Assembly: GCF_000241465.1 (NCBI RefSeq)
Contig: NZ_JH584235.1
Span: 2,603,210-2,667,209, forward strand
Direction: 5' to 3'
Length of the DNA: 64,000 nt
Source of the DNA: Sphingomonas echinoides ATCC 14820
GTDB taxonomy: Bacteria > Pseudomonadota > Alphaproteobacteria > Sphingomonadales > Sphingomonadaceae
The translations under genes were made by a program, and so were the position numbers. The notes under the pieces are model-generated. The model was not told the DNA's origin, did not search any database, and saw nothing but the letters and a program-made list of their open reading frames with translations. This document shows, piece after piece, positions 1 through 8,534 of the stretch (the stretch's first letter is position 1; each line of letters opens with the position of its first letter).

Positions 1-2271
1 CGGGGCCTGAGCCCCCCGTTGCGGCCGCCCGCCGCCTGCGGCGGCTTCCGCCAGCTTCACCACCGCCGCGTTCATGCCCGTTTCGAACACATCCGCCGTC
101 GAGCTAAGCCGCGCATATTTGCCCGCATGCTTCAGATACGGGCCATAGCGACCGATGGCCGCCGTGATGGGTTCGCCGGTTTCGGGGTGCGTGCCGATGG
201 TGCGCGGCAGCGACAGCAGTTTCAACGCCCATTCGAGATCGAGCTCGCCAATATCTTTCGGGATCGACGCCATCTTGCGCGTCTCGCCCTCTCCGATTTG
301 GATATAGGGGCCGAACCGCCCCGACTTGCGCTCGACCGGCAAGCCGCTTTCCGGGTCATTGCCGAGCGTCTCGGGCGTGGCGTCGGCTTCGCCTTCGCCG
401 CCGGGCTGGCCGAAGCGGCGGGTATATTTGCATTCGGGATAGTTGGAGCAGGCGACGAACGCGCCGAACTTGCCGCCGCGCAAAGCGAGCTGGCCCTTGT
501 GGCACAGCGGGCATAGCCGCGGATCGCTGCCATCGGCCTTGGCCGGGAAGAGATAGGGTTCGAGGAACTTATCGAGCTCGGCGGTCACTTCGGACGGCTT
601 TTGCTCCATCACTTGCGCCGTGCGCGGCTTGAAGTCCTTCCAAAAGGCTTCGAGCACGGCTTGCCACTGCGCGCGGCCGCCCGACACTTCGTCAAGCTCA
701 TCCTCGAGCCCGGCGGTAAAATCATAGCCGACATATTTCTCGAAGAAGCGTTCGAGGAACGCCGTCACCAACCGGCCCGATTCCTCGGCGAAGAAGCGGT
801 TCTTCTCGACGCGGACATAGGCGCGGTCCTTCAGCGTCTTGATGATCGAGGCATAGGTCGACGGGCGCCCGATGCCCAGTTCTTCGAGGCGCTTGACCAG
901 CGACGCTTCCGAGAAGCGCGGCGGCGGCTGGGTGAAATGCTGTTCGGCGGTGACGCCCAATTTGGCCGGGGCATCGCCCTCGCGCAGGCGCGGCAGGCGC
1001 TTGGCGTCTTCATCCTGCGTGTCGTCCGACCCTTCCTCGTACAGCGCGAGATAGCCGGGGAAGAGCATCACCTGGCCGGTGGCGCGCAGTGCCGTGTCGC
1101 CCGTGCCGTCGGCCAGCTCGACCGTGGTGCGCTCCAGCCGGGCCGACGCCATCTGGCTGGCGAGCGCGCGCTTCCAGATCAGATCGTACAGCCGCGCATG
1201 GTCGCCGCCGCCCGCCTTATCCTTGCTGAAATCGGTCGGGCGGATCGCCTCATGCGCTTCCTGCGCGTTCTTGGCCTTGGTCTGGTAGACGCGCGGCTTG
1301 TCGGGGACGTAGCTTGCATCATAGCGATCGGCGACGGCATGGCGCGCGGCCGAGATCGCGCTCGAATCCATCTGCACGCCATCGGTCCGCATGTAGGTGA
1401 TCGCGCCGTCCTCATAGAGGCCCTGCGCGATCCGCATCGTGTGGTCGGCGGAGAAGCCGAGCTTGCGCGAGGCCTCCTGCTGTAGGGTGGAGGTGGTGAA
1501 GGGCGGTGGCGGGTTGCGCGTCGCGGGCTTCACCTCGACGGTCTGGACGGTAAACAGCCCGCTTTCGACCGCGGCCTTGGCGCGCTTGGCGGTGCCTTCC
1601 TCGCCGATCGACAGGCGATCGAGCTTCTTGCCCTCGAACTGCACGAGCCGCGCCTGGAACGGCGTGCCATCATGCTCCATGTCGGCGGCGACCGACCAAT
1701 ATTCCTGCGGGCGGAACGCCTCGATCTCGCGCTCACGGCTGACGATCAGGCGCAGCGCGACCGATTGTACACGGCCCGCCGACTTGGCACCGGGCAGCTT
1801 GCGCCACAGCACCGGCGAGAGCGTGAAGCCGACGAGATAGTCGAGCGCACGGCGCGCGCGATAGGCGTCGATCAAATCGGTATCGAGCTCGCGCGGATGC
1901 TGCATCGCCTCGGTCACCGTCGCCTTGGTGATGGCGTTGAAGGTGACGCGCTGCACGTCCTTGGGCAGTGCCTTGCGGTTGCGGAGCACTTCCTGCACGT
2001 GCCAGCTGATCGCCTCGCCCTCGCGGTCAGGGTCGGTCGCGAGGATCAGGCGGTCGGCGGTCTTGGCGAGATCGGTGATCGCCTTCAACTGCTTGGCCTT
2101 GTCGGCGTAATTTTCCCATTCCATCGCGAACCCGTCCTCGGGATCGACCGAGCCATCCTTGGGCGGCAAGTCGCGGACATGGCCGTAGGAGGCGAGGACG
2201 CGGTAATCGCTGCCCAGATATTTCTCGATGGTCTTCGCCTTGGCGGGCGATTCGACGATGACAAGCTGCAT
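1..2271 (-). CDS. topA: DNA topoisomerase I, C-terminus cut off by window edge
   Basis: Type IA topoisomerase that relaxes negatively supercoiled DNA. The first 757 residues are present; the C-terminus lies outside the window. The N-terminus reads [20 protein letters not shown], the Toprim start typical of TopA. The active-site tyrosine is in TYMRTDG near residue 292, followed by [11 protein letters not shown] and GRPSTYA. A C4 zinc finger (CPLC ... CSNYPEC) is encoded near 430-510, followed by repeated GRFGPY / GRYGPY C-terminal DNA-binding motifs. The ATG at 2271 is the natural start because the Toprim motif follows at once. It is divergent from the secreted-protein gene that begins at 2439. 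Identity is certain from motifs. Confidence 0.97.
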   Translation of the reverse strand, partial: MQLVIVESPAKAKTIEKYLGSDYRVLASYGHVRDLPPKDGSVDPEDGFAMEWENYADKAKQLKAITDLAKTADRLILATDPDREGEAISWHVQEVLRNRKALPKDVQRVTFNAITKATVTEAMQHPRELDTDLIDAYRARRALDYLVGFTLSPVLWRKLPGAKSAGRVQSVALRLIVSREREIEAFRPQEYWSVAADMEHDGTPFQARLVQFEGKKLDRLSIGEEGTAKRAKAAVESGLFTVQTVEVKPATRNPPPPFTTSTLQQEASRKLGFSADHTMRIAQGLYEDGAITYMRTDGVQMDSSAISAARHAVADRYDASYVPDKPRVYQTKAKNAQEAHEAIRPTDFSKDKAGGGDHARLYDLIWKRALASQMASARLERTTVELADGTGDTALRATGQVMLFPGYLALYEEGSDDTQDEDAKRLPRLREGDAPAKLGVTAEQHFTQPPPRFSEASLVKRLEELGIGRPSTYASIIKTLKDRAYVRVEKNRFFAEESGRLVTAFLERFFEKYVGYDFTAGLEDELDEVSGGRAQWQAVLEAFWKDFKPRTAQVMEQKPSEVTAELDKFLEPYLFPAKADGSDPRLCPLCHKGQLALRGGKFGAFVACSNYPECKYTRRFGQPGGEGEADATPETLGNDPESGLPVERKSGRFGPYIQIGEGETRKMASIPKDIGELDLEWALKLLSLPRTIGTHPETGEPITAAIGRYGPYLKHAGKYARLSSTADVFETGMNAAVVKLAEAAAGGGRPQRGAQAP

Positions 2272-2438
2272 GGGGTGATCGAGGTCCTTACGTGTACGCG
2301 CGAGGGTGGCGGGGTCTGGGGCGGCTCGTCAAGCGGGGCAGAGGCAGCACTCCTGGGCGGGGTTTCGCCCTATCCGCCCTTCTCGCCCTCGCGCAAGTGG
2401 GGTAAGCGCCCCGGCGAGGATGAAGCGGAGTGCGCGAG

Positions 2439-3308
2439 ATGGCCCGATCCCAAACGCTGGCGACGCTTTTCGTCGCGAGCATTTCTCTCGGCGTGGCGCT
2501 CCCGGCAGCCGCGCAGCAGGTCGTCCCGCCGCAACAGGACGGGGCGACGCTGCGCGCGGCCCTGGCCCCGACCATGGCGCTTCCGGGGAAGCCGATGCCG
2601 ACCGACGCCAGCGCGCTCGACGCGATGTTCGGCCAGCGCGACTGGACCCGGCTCGCCGCGCGGCTCCATTCCGAGCGTAGCGCGCCACAGACTCTGCTCG
2701 ACATGAACTGGGAACAGAAGCGCATCTATGACGGTGCCGGCTTCCTTATCTCTTATGCCTATATGAACGACCTGTGGCGCATGGGGGCATCATTGCCGCC
2801 GCAGACCGGGGCGGGCCTGCAACAGACCGCAGCGATGATGTTTCTGTACAGCCTGGATTTGACCGTGATCGACGGGCCGAAATGCGCCGATGTGACCGCT
2901 GCGGGCCACCGGCGTGAGCAATTGTCCGCACAAAACCCGGCATTGGTCGCGTACATCAAGACATTGCCGCGCGCCGAGCGGATGAAGCTCGGGACAATCT
3001 CGCTGTCGATCGAGGCGGCGACGGCGGCGCTGCGCCCCAATGACGAAATCCTGTGCAGCGGCGGCCTGTCGGAGATGCAGGCAGGCCTCAAGGCGCAGGG
3101 TAACACGCCGTTGCCGCAAGTGCCGAACGCGCCGGGCACGATCGGCAAAAGCTATGCCGTTCCGTCGGCACCGGGGTATGCGCCGCAGTTCGTTGCGGAG
3201 ACTGTCTGGCGGCCGAAACAGACCGAAGCGCGCGCTGCCATGCCGAAGGCGTTGACGCGGATGCTGACTTTGCCAACCGATTCGCAGCCACCAGTGTCGG
3301 CAAAATAG
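2439..3308 (+). CDS. Secreted protein of unknown function
   Basis: 289 residues, not recognised. A clear signal peptide (hydrophobic LATLFVASISLGVALPAAA, cleavage probably after AAAQ) sends it to the periplasm or outer membrane. The rest is soluble-looking, with two cysteines that could form a disulfide and a proline-rich C-terminus. I chose the ATG at 2439 rather than the in-frame GTG at 2430 because AAGCGGAG sits about 8 bases before the ATG and the signal peptide then begins properly (MARSQ). It is divergent from topA and convergent with dprA, so it seems to be transcribed alone. It looks like a sphingomonad-specific hypothetical; no catalytic motif is visible. Confidence 0.75.
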   Translation: MARSQTLATLFVASISLGVALPAAAQQVVPPQQDGATLRAALAPTMALPGKPMPTDASALDAMFGQRDWTRLAARLHSERSAPQTLLDMNWEQKRIYDGAGFLISYAYMNDLWRMGASLPPQTGAGLQQTAAMMFLYSLDLTVIDGPKCADVTAAGHRREQLSAQNPALVAYIKTLPRAERMKLGTISLSIEAATAALRPNDEILCSGGLSEMQAGLKAQGNTPLPQVPNAPGTIGKSYAVPSAPGYAPQFVAETVWRPKQTEARAAMPKALTRMLTLPTDSQPPVSAK

Positions 3309-3320
3309 CCGCCGACGCGC

Positions 3321-4418
3321 TTACACCAACGCCACCCGCCCTCCGGCGTGCCGTTCCAACCGCCCGGCCAGTTCCAGTTCGAGCAGCACCGTCTGCACGA
3401 TCGCGGGGGAATGGCCGGATTGGCGGATCAGTTCGTCGATCGCCACGGGCACCGGGCCGAGCAGATCGCACACGTCGCGGCGTTCGGCGTCGCTCGCATC
3501 TTCGGGCGGAGGCGCGCGGAAGCCGTCGCGGCTGGTGCGGACCATGCGCTGGTCGATCGGGCTCACCGTTTCCAGCACATCGGCGGCGGATTGCACCAGC
3601 GTCGCACCGTCGCGAATCAGTCCGTTGCACCCTTGCGCACGCGGATCGAGCGGGCTGCCCGGCACCGCCATCACCTCGCGGCCCAGTTCGGCGGCAAGGC
3701 GCGCAGTGATCAGCGACCCCGATTTGGGCGCGGCCTCGACCACCACGGTGCCAAGCGAAAGCCCGGCGATGATGCGGTTGCGATAGGGAAAGTGGCGCGC
3801 GCGCGGCTCGGTGCCGGGCGGTTGCTCGGCGATGAGCAAGCCGTCGCTGGCGATCCGCTCCTGTAGCGCGGCGTTCTCCGGGGGATAGACGACGTCGATG
3901 CCCCCCGCGATCACGGCGATCGTCCCCGTCTCGATCGATCCGACATGCGCGGCGGTGTCGATGCCGCGCGCCAGGCCTGAGACGACGCTCACCTCCTCGC
4001 GCCCGAGTTCGGCGGCAAGCTGCCGCGCGAAGCGGCATGCCGCTGCGGAAGCATTGCGCGCGCCGACCATCGCAATCGAAAGCCGCGCGAGCAGATCGGT
4101 CTGCCCGCGCACGATCAGGGCCGGTGGCGCATCGTCGAGTTCAGCGAGCAAGGCCGGATAATCGGGGTCGTCAAGGAACAGATGGCGCGCACCGAGTCGC
4201 GCCACCAGCGCCAGTTCGCGCTCGGCCAGCGCGACCGGTGCCAGCACTGGCGGCTTCCCGCCGCCGCGCGCGGCGAGTTGCGGCACGGCGTCGAGCGCGG
4301 CCTCGGCACTGCCGAAGCGCGTGATCAATTGGGCGTAGGTGACCGGGCCGATCTGCGCGGTACGGATCAGGCGCAAGCGGGCGATTGCCCGGCGCGCGTG
4401 ATCCGCCGCTTCAGCCAT
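3321..4418 (-). CDS. dprA: DNA-processing protein DprA
   Basis: 365-residue DprA/Smf protein. It loads RecA onto single-stranded DNA taken up during natural transformation. The Rossmann-like domain carries GARNAS (119-124), SGLARGID (147-154), PYRNRIIAGLS (211-221) and SGSLITA (233-239), all family signatures. The last ~60 residues form the winged-helix DprA C-terminal domain. The start overlaps the end of plsY by 8 bases (ATGGCTGA), so the two are translationally coupled; plsY-dprA adjacency is common in alphaproteobacteria. Presence of dprA alone does not prove natural competence. Confidence 0.95.
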   Translation of the reverse strand: MAEAADHARRAIARLRLIRTAQIGPVTYAQLITRFGSAEAALDAVPQLAARGGGKPPVLAPVALAERELALVARLGARHLFLDDPDYPALLAELDDAPPALIVRGQTDLLARLSIAMVGARNASAAACRFARQLAAELGREEVSVVSGLARGIDTAAHVGSIETGTIAVIAGGIDVVYPPENAALQERIASDGLLIAEQPPGTEPRARHFPYRNRIIAGLSLGTVVVEAAPKSGSLITARLAAELGREVMAVPGSPLDPRAQGCNGLIRDGATLVQSAADVLETVSPIDQRMVRTSRDGFRAPPPEDASDAERRDVCDLLGPVPVAIDELIRQSGHSPAIVQTVLLELELAGRLERHAGGRVALV

Positions 4419-5016
4419 GTTTCCGGCCGACGCGCGGTTCGGTGCCGCTGATCAGGCGATCGATATTCTCGCGGTGCTTCCACAGCACGAGCAAAGCGAG
4501 CGCGAGCAGCAGCAGGACCAGGTCGAACCGACCGAGAAAGGCCGCGCTGAGTGGCGCGGTCACCGCCGCCGTCATGCCGGCAAACGAGGAAATGCGCAGC
4601 AGCGCCAGCATCGCGATCCACACCACCGCGTAAACCAGGCCAATCGGCCAATGCAGCGCCAGCACCACGCCGAGCAGCGTGGCCACGCCCTTGCCGCCAC
4701 GGAAGCGCAGCCACACCGGATAGAGGTGGCCAAGGAACACCGCCGCCGCCGCAACCACACCGGTTTCGCCCAGATAGTGATCGGCGATCCACACCGCGAC
4801 GAAGCCCTTCGCCGCATCGAGCAGCAGCGTCGCCGCCGCCAGCCCCTTGCGCCCGGTGCGCAGCACGTTGGTCGCGCCGATATTGCCCGACCCGATCTGG
4901 CGCAGGTCGCCCGCGCCCGCCATGCGCGTGAGCAGCACCCCGAACGGAATCGACCCGAGCAGATAGCCGAGCACCAGCGCCGCCGCTGGTGCTTGCCAGA
5001 GATAGTCGGTCGGCAC
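4411..5016 (-). CDS. plsY: Glycerol-3-phosphate acyltransferase PlsY
   Basis: 201-residue integral membrane enzyme that transfers the acyl group of acyl-phosphate to glycerol-3-phosphate, the first step of phospholipid synthesis; it works with PlsX. Signature motifs are GSIPFG near the N-terminus, GSGNIGATNVLR, and the glycine-rich FRGGKGVAT loop. About five membrane spans are visible. The reading frame is open to 5082, but I place the start at GTG 5016: AAAGGGGGA lies 6 bases upstream and the resulting protein has the usual family length, while the upstream extension is not PlsY-like. It heads a two-gene operon with dprA. Confidence 0.93.
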   Translation of the reverse strand: MPTDYLWQAPAAALVLGYLLGSIPFGVLLTRMAGAGDLRQIGSGNIGATNVLRTGRKGLAAATLLLDAAKGFVAVWIADHYLGETGVVAAAAVFLGHLYPVWLRFRGGKGVATLLGVVLALHWPIGLVYAVVWIAMLALLRISSFAGMTAAVTAPLSAAFLGRFDLVLLLLALALLVLWKHRENIDRLISGTEPRVGRKHG

Positions 5017-5123
5017 GTGAAATCCCCCTTTGGTCGATGTGAACATAGCGTGCACACGGCCCGTCGCCACAATCTCCATCAAGCCGGTTTTGTCAAATGC
5101 GCTGATCGCGTTATGGGGGCGTT

Positions 5124-5918
5124 ATGGATCAGCGACCCGTGTTGTTTTTTGATTCCGGGGTTGGCGGCTTGTCGGTGCTCGGCGCGGCGCGGGCGCGGCT
5201 GCCGCAGATGCCGGTGGTCTATGTCGCGGATTCGGCGGGCTTTCCCTATGGGACCAAGACCGAGCGCGAGATCGCCGCGCGCGTGCCCGCGTTGCTCGGG
5301 CGGCTTGCCGAACGCTATCAGCCGCGCCTGATCGTGATCGCGTGCAACACAGCCTCGACGATTGCGCTGGCCACGGTACGCGAGGCGCTCGATCTGCCGG
5401 TGGTCGGCACCGTGCCCGCGATCAAGCCCGCCGCGCTGCTCAGCCAGACGCGCGTGATCGGCGTGCTCGGCACCGACGCCACGGTGCGCCAGCCTTATGT
5501 CGATGATCTGGCCGCGCGCTTTGCCGGGGATTGCACGGTGTTGCGCCACGGTTCGGCCGAGCTGGTGGCACTCGCCGAAGCCAAATTGCACGGGGCACCC
5601 ACCGATCCAGCACGCTATGCCGCGATCCTGGACGGGCTGTTCGGGCAAAAGGGCGGCGCGCGCATCGATACGATCGTCAATGCCTGCACGCATTTTCCGC
5701 TGGTGGTGGACGAACTGGCGGCGGCGGCACCGCATCCGGTGCGCTTCGTCGATGGCAGCGCCGGAATCGCGCGGCGGATTGCGCATCTGACCGAGGGGCA
5801 GAGCTGGCCGGATAGCCCGGGCGAGGGGCGGGCGGTGTTCACCGCGCGTGACGCGGGAATCGATCGGCTGGCCCCGGCGCTCGCCGGTTTCGGCCTCACG
5901 CGACTTGATGCTCTGTGA
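5124..5918 (+). CDS. murI: Glutamate racemase MurI
   Basis: 264 residues. Converts L-glutamate to D-glutamate for peptidoglycan, in the cytoplasm, without a cofactor. The two catalytic cysteines are Cys74 (ACNTAS) and Cys188 (NACTHFPL), with the N-terminal FDSGVGG loop (Asp10, Ser11) and the PYGTK motif. Many homologs read CTHYP; here the tyrosine is phenylalanine, which is unlikely to matter. GGGGG lies just upstream of the ATG. It is divergent from plsY and is followed after 71 bases by hemA in the same direction. Confidence 0.95.
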   Translation: MDQRPVLFFDSGVGGLSVLGAARARLPQMPVVYVADSAGFPYGTKTEREIAARVPALLGRLAERYQPRLIVIACNTASTIALATVREALDLPVVGTVPAIKPAALLSQTRVIGVLGTDATVRQPYVDDLAARFAGDCTVLRHGSAELVALAEAKLHGAPTDPARYAAILDGLFGQKGGARIDTIVNACTHFPLVVDELAAAAPHPVRFVDGSAGIARRIAHLTEGQSWPDSPGEGRAVFTARDAGIDRLAPALAGFGLTRLDAL

Positions 5919-5936
5919 GTGATACGTAACATCACT
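5918..5936. promoter_or_regulatory. Inverted repeat between murI and hemA
   Basis: AGTGAT - 7 bases - ATCACT, a perfect 6-base dyad that starts in the murI stop codon and lies about 54 bases upstream of the hemA start. It could be an operator for hemA or the base of a small hairpin. It resembles a CRP/FNR-type palindrome but has the wrong spacer for either. Confidence 0.3.
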
Positions 5937-5989
5937 TAGATCGGGGAAAGTCACTGGAAATCGGCGGGATGCAGGCGTAGGGGCCGGAT

Positions 5990-7231
5990 ATGGACGTAGA
6001 CTCACCGCATCCCGGGGTCGATTACTCCCGGATTTTCGCGCAGGCGATCGACCGCCTGCATGTCGAAGGGCGTTATCGCGTCTTTATCGACATCCTGCGC
6101 AACAAAGGGGCCTTCCCCAATGCGCGGTGTTTTGCCGGGCATAACGGCCCCAAGCCGATCACGGTGTGGTGTTCGAACGATTATCTGGCGATGGGCCAGC
6201 ACCCGGATGTGATCGCGGCGATGGAATTTGCGCTGCACGATGTCGGTGCCGGTTCAGGCGGCACGCGCAATATCGGCGGCAACACGCATTATCATGTCGA
6301 TCTGGAAGGCGAACTGGCCGATCTGCATGGCAAGGAAGGCGCATTGCTGTTCACCAGCGGCTATGTCTCGAACGAGGCCACGCTGGCGACGCTGGCCAAG
6401 GTGCTGCCGGGTTGCATCATCTTCTCGGACGAACTCAACCATGCCTCGATGATCGCGGGCATCCGCAATTCGGGCTGCGAAAAGCACGTCTTCCGTCACA
6501 ACGACCTGGCGCATCTCGAGCAACTGCTCGCAGCGGCCGATCCGGCGGCACCCAAGCTGATTGCCTTCGAAAGCGTCTATTCGATGGATGGCGACGTGTC
6601 GCCGATCGCCGAGATTTGCGATCTGGCCGATACATATCATGCGTTGACCTATCTCGACGAAGTCCATGCGGTCGGCATGTACGGCCCGCGCGGCGGCGGC
6701 ATTTCGGACCGCGATGGCGTGGCGCATCGGCTGACCATCATCGAGGGCACGCTCGGCAAGGCGATCGGCGTGATGGGCGGCTATATCAGCGCCGACCAGA
6801 CGATCATCGACGTGATCCGCTCTTATGCGCCGGGCTTCATCTTCACCACCTCCTTGTCGCCGGTGCTGGTGGCGGGTGCGCTGGCGAGCGTGCGGCATTT
6901 GAAGGCATCGAGCGTCGAGCGCGACGGCCAGCAAGCCGCCGCCACGATGCTGAAGACGCTGTTCGCCGAGGCCGGTTTGCCGGTGATGAACTCGACCACG
7001 CACATCGTGCCGCTGATGGTGGGCGATCCGGTCAAGGCCAAGAAAATCAGCGACATCTTGCTCGCCGAATATGGCGTGTATGTGCAGCCGATCAATTACC
7101 CGACCGTGCCGCGCGGCACCGAGCGGCTGCGCTTCACCCCGGGCCCCGCGCATGACGAAGCGATGATGCGCGAGCTGACCGGGGCGCTGGTCGAAATCTG
7201 GAGCCGCCTGGAATTGCGCAAGGCGGCCTGA
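5990..7231 (+). CDS. hemA: 5-aminolevulinate synthase
   Basis: 413-residue PLP enzyme condensing glycine and succinyl-CoA to 5-aminolevulinate, the first step of heme synthesis by the Shemin (C4) route used by alphaproteobacteria. Motifs: [13 protein letters not shown] (90-102), YLDEVHAVG (221-229, PLP-binding Asp/His), and Lys257 in [13 protein letters not shown], which binds PLP. Length and start agree with the family. AGGGG lies 6-7 bases before the ATG. Enzymes of the related KBL/BioF group lack the exact ALAS N-terminus seen here ([19 protein letters not shown]), which supports ALAS rather than BioF. The hemA of this family is unrelated to glutamyl-tRNA reductase of the same name. Confidence 0.96.
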   Translation: MDVDSPHPGVDYSRIFAQAIDRLHVEGRYRVFIDILRNKGAFPNARCFAGHNGPKPITVWCSNDYLAMGQHPDVIAAMEFALHDVGAGSGGTRNIGGNTHYHVDLEGELADLHGKEGALLFTSGYVSNEATLATLAKVLPGCIIFSDELNHASMIAGIRNSGCEKHVFRHNDLAHLEQLLAAADPAAPKLIAFESVYSMDGDVSPIAEICDLADTYHALTYLDEVHAVGMYGPRGGGISDRDGVAHRLTIIEGTLGKAIGVMGGYISADQTIIDVIRSYAPGFIFTTSLSPVLVAGALASVRHLKASSVERDGQQAAATMLKTLFAEAGLPVMNSTTHIVPLMVGDPVKAKKISDILLAEYGVYVQPINYPTVPRGTERLRFTPGPAHDEAMMRELTGALVEIWSRLELRKAA

Positions 7232-7294
7232 CGCCCGACCGGGAACCGCGACGCCGCTGACCCGTTACGCCCCCCACATCAGGGAGACGGTATC

Positions 7295-7375
7295 ATGGGT
7301 AAAGGGTGTATCTTGTGGCTGCTGGGTGTTCCAATCCCGGTCATTCTGCTGCTGTGGCTGGTGTTTCACCACTAA
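7295..7375 (+). CDS. 26-residue single-span membrane peptide
   Basis: A tiny reading frame, MGKGCILWLLGVPIPVILLL followed by WLVFHH. A strong Shine-Dalgarno AGGGAGA at 7281-7287 lies 7 bases before the ATG, and the product is one hydrophobic helix with a Gly-Lys start and a His-His end. The Val-Pro-Ile-Pro kink and the good ribosome site argue for a real small protein; peptides of this pattern are common in proteobacteria, but I cannot name a function. It follows hemA and may be co-transcribed with it. Confidence 0.6.
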   Translation: MGKGCILWLLGVPIPVILLLWLVFHH

Positions 7376-7384
7376 TTTTCGGTG

Positions 7385-7414
7385 CCGCGCGCGGGCCTGC
7401 TGCCGTGCGCGCGG
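7385..7414. terminator. Hairpin between convergent genes
   Basis: CCGCGCGC / GCGCGCGG, a perfect 8-base stem with a 14-base loop, 10 bases after the small membrane peptide and 15 bases before the end of the convergent DUF3429 gene. There is no T-tract, so it may only stall or stabilise transcripts from either side. Confidence 0.3.
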
Positions 7415-7428
7415 CCACCGCCTGCCGT

Positions 7429-7869
7429 TTAGAACAGCCCGAGCAGGAGCGTCAGCCCGCCGAGCCCGAGCGATAACGGAAGGCGCAGGCCCATCCACCA
7501 CGGCGGCGTCAGCTTGCGCCGGTTCAGCGCGATGTCGACCGCGAGCGCCGCGATCAGCGCGACGCCCAGAACGAGCAGCGACGGGCCCGGCCACGGATCG
7601 CCCAGCGCCCATGGCACGGCGGAGGCGAGGGCGATCAACGAGGGCGTGACGGCAGCGACCCACAGCCATTCGGGCGGGTTTGCGTGGCTGGCACCGATGC
7701 CCCACCATATCCCACCCAGAAAGCTGAGGATGATCGCTGCATACGCATAGCCGAGCGCGAGCGCATTGAAGCGATGCGCGGTGTCACCACTGAGCACCAC
7801 GGCAGCGACGGCGATTTGCGGTAGCAGCCCCGCCAGGCCCAGCCAGCGCGGCAGGGGTGGCGGTGTCAG
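7429..7869 (-). CDS. DUF3429 family membrane protein, probable CTG start
   Basis: 146 residues with four or five membrane spans and the DUF3429 pattern (WLGLAGLLPQ at the start, LSFLGGIWWG in the middle). Function unknown. It is the third gene of the btaA-btaB operon. In this frame there is no ATG, GTG or TTG near the family's usual start. A CTG at 7867-7869 overlaps the btaB stop (CTGA) in the way ATGA overlaps join other genes here, and AGAGG lies 6 bases upstream, so CTG is the likely start. A GTG inside the first helix is the next option but would cut the protein. Its conserved place after btaB suggests a role in membrane lipid handling; that is inference. Confidence 0.75.
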   Translation of the reverse strand: MTPPPLPRWLGLAGLLPQIAVAAVVLSGDTAHRFNALALGYAYAAIILSFLGGIWWGIGASHANPPEWLWVAAVTPSLIALASAVPWALGDPWPGPSLLVLGVALIAALAVDIALNRRKLTPPWWMGLRLPLSLGLGGLTLLLGLF

Positions 7870-8534
7870 GCGGCACCTCTGGTGATGCGCCCCGACCAGG
7901 CATAGCCGCGATATAAAGCGGTAAATTGCGGCGTGCCGCCAATCTCGCTGGCAATTTCGATCAAGGCCGGCTGCAAGGCGGCACGCGGTGCCACGTCGAA
8001 CTTTGCCAGCCACGCGAACAGCAGCGTCTTGAACGCGCCCGGCAATCCCTCCTGCTGCCCGAAATCGACCACATCGAGGCGCCCTGCCGGGGCGAGTTTG
8101 ACCGCGGCTTCGCGGATCGCTTCATGCCAGCCGGGGATCATCGACAGCGTATAGCTCTGGAAGATGCGGTCGAAGGTCGCGGTGCCGAACAGCGTCTCGG
8201 CGTTGAAGGCGGTGGCATCGCCTTGCGCGAGCACGATCCGGTCGGAAAGGCCTGCCTTGGCGACCTTGGCGCGCGCCGTCTGCAGCATCGCTTCCGAAAT
8301 ATCGATGCCGTAGAAACGCGCATCGGGCCAACGCCGGGCCGCCGCGATCAAGTTGCGCCCGGTGCCGCAGCCGATTTCCAGCACGCTGCCGCCGGGCGGC
8401 GGGGCGATGCCGTCGATCAGCGCATCGCGCCCGAGCAGATAATATTTGCGGGTCAGATCATAGATATGGCGCTGCGACCGATAGATCGCATCCATATGTC
8501 CGGCATGGCCCGTGTCGATCGAGGCTGCGTTCAT
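7866..8534 (-). CDS. btaB: BtaB, SAM-dependent N-methyltransferase for betaine lipid
   Basis: 222 residues. Trimethylates diacylglyceryl-homoserine to the betaine lipid DGTS, using three SAM molecules. Class I methyltransferase fold: VLEIGCGTGRN (motif I), YGIDISEAM (motif II), then the QGDATAF segment. The ATG at 8534 overlaps the stop of btaA (ATGA), so the pair is translationally coupled and the identity is supported by the neighbour. DGTS replaces phospholipids under phosphate limitation in rhizobia and Rhodobacter. Confidence 0.9.
   Translation of the reverse strand: MNAASIDTGHAGHMDAIYRSQRHIYDLTRKYYLLGRDALIDGIAPPPGGSVLEIGCGTGRNLIAAARRWPDARFYGIDISEAMLQTARAKVAKAGLSDRIVLAQGDATAFNAETLFGTATFDRIFQSYTLSMIPGWHEAIREAAVKLAPAGRLDVVDFGQQEGLPGAFKTLLFAWLAKFDVAPRAALQPALIEIASEIGGTPQFTALYRGYAWSGRITRGAA

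Noticed and set aside
1-2706. Several plus-strand frames over the topA region
   Set aside because: Shadow frames of topA, whose active-site and zinc-finger motifs are clear on the minus strand.
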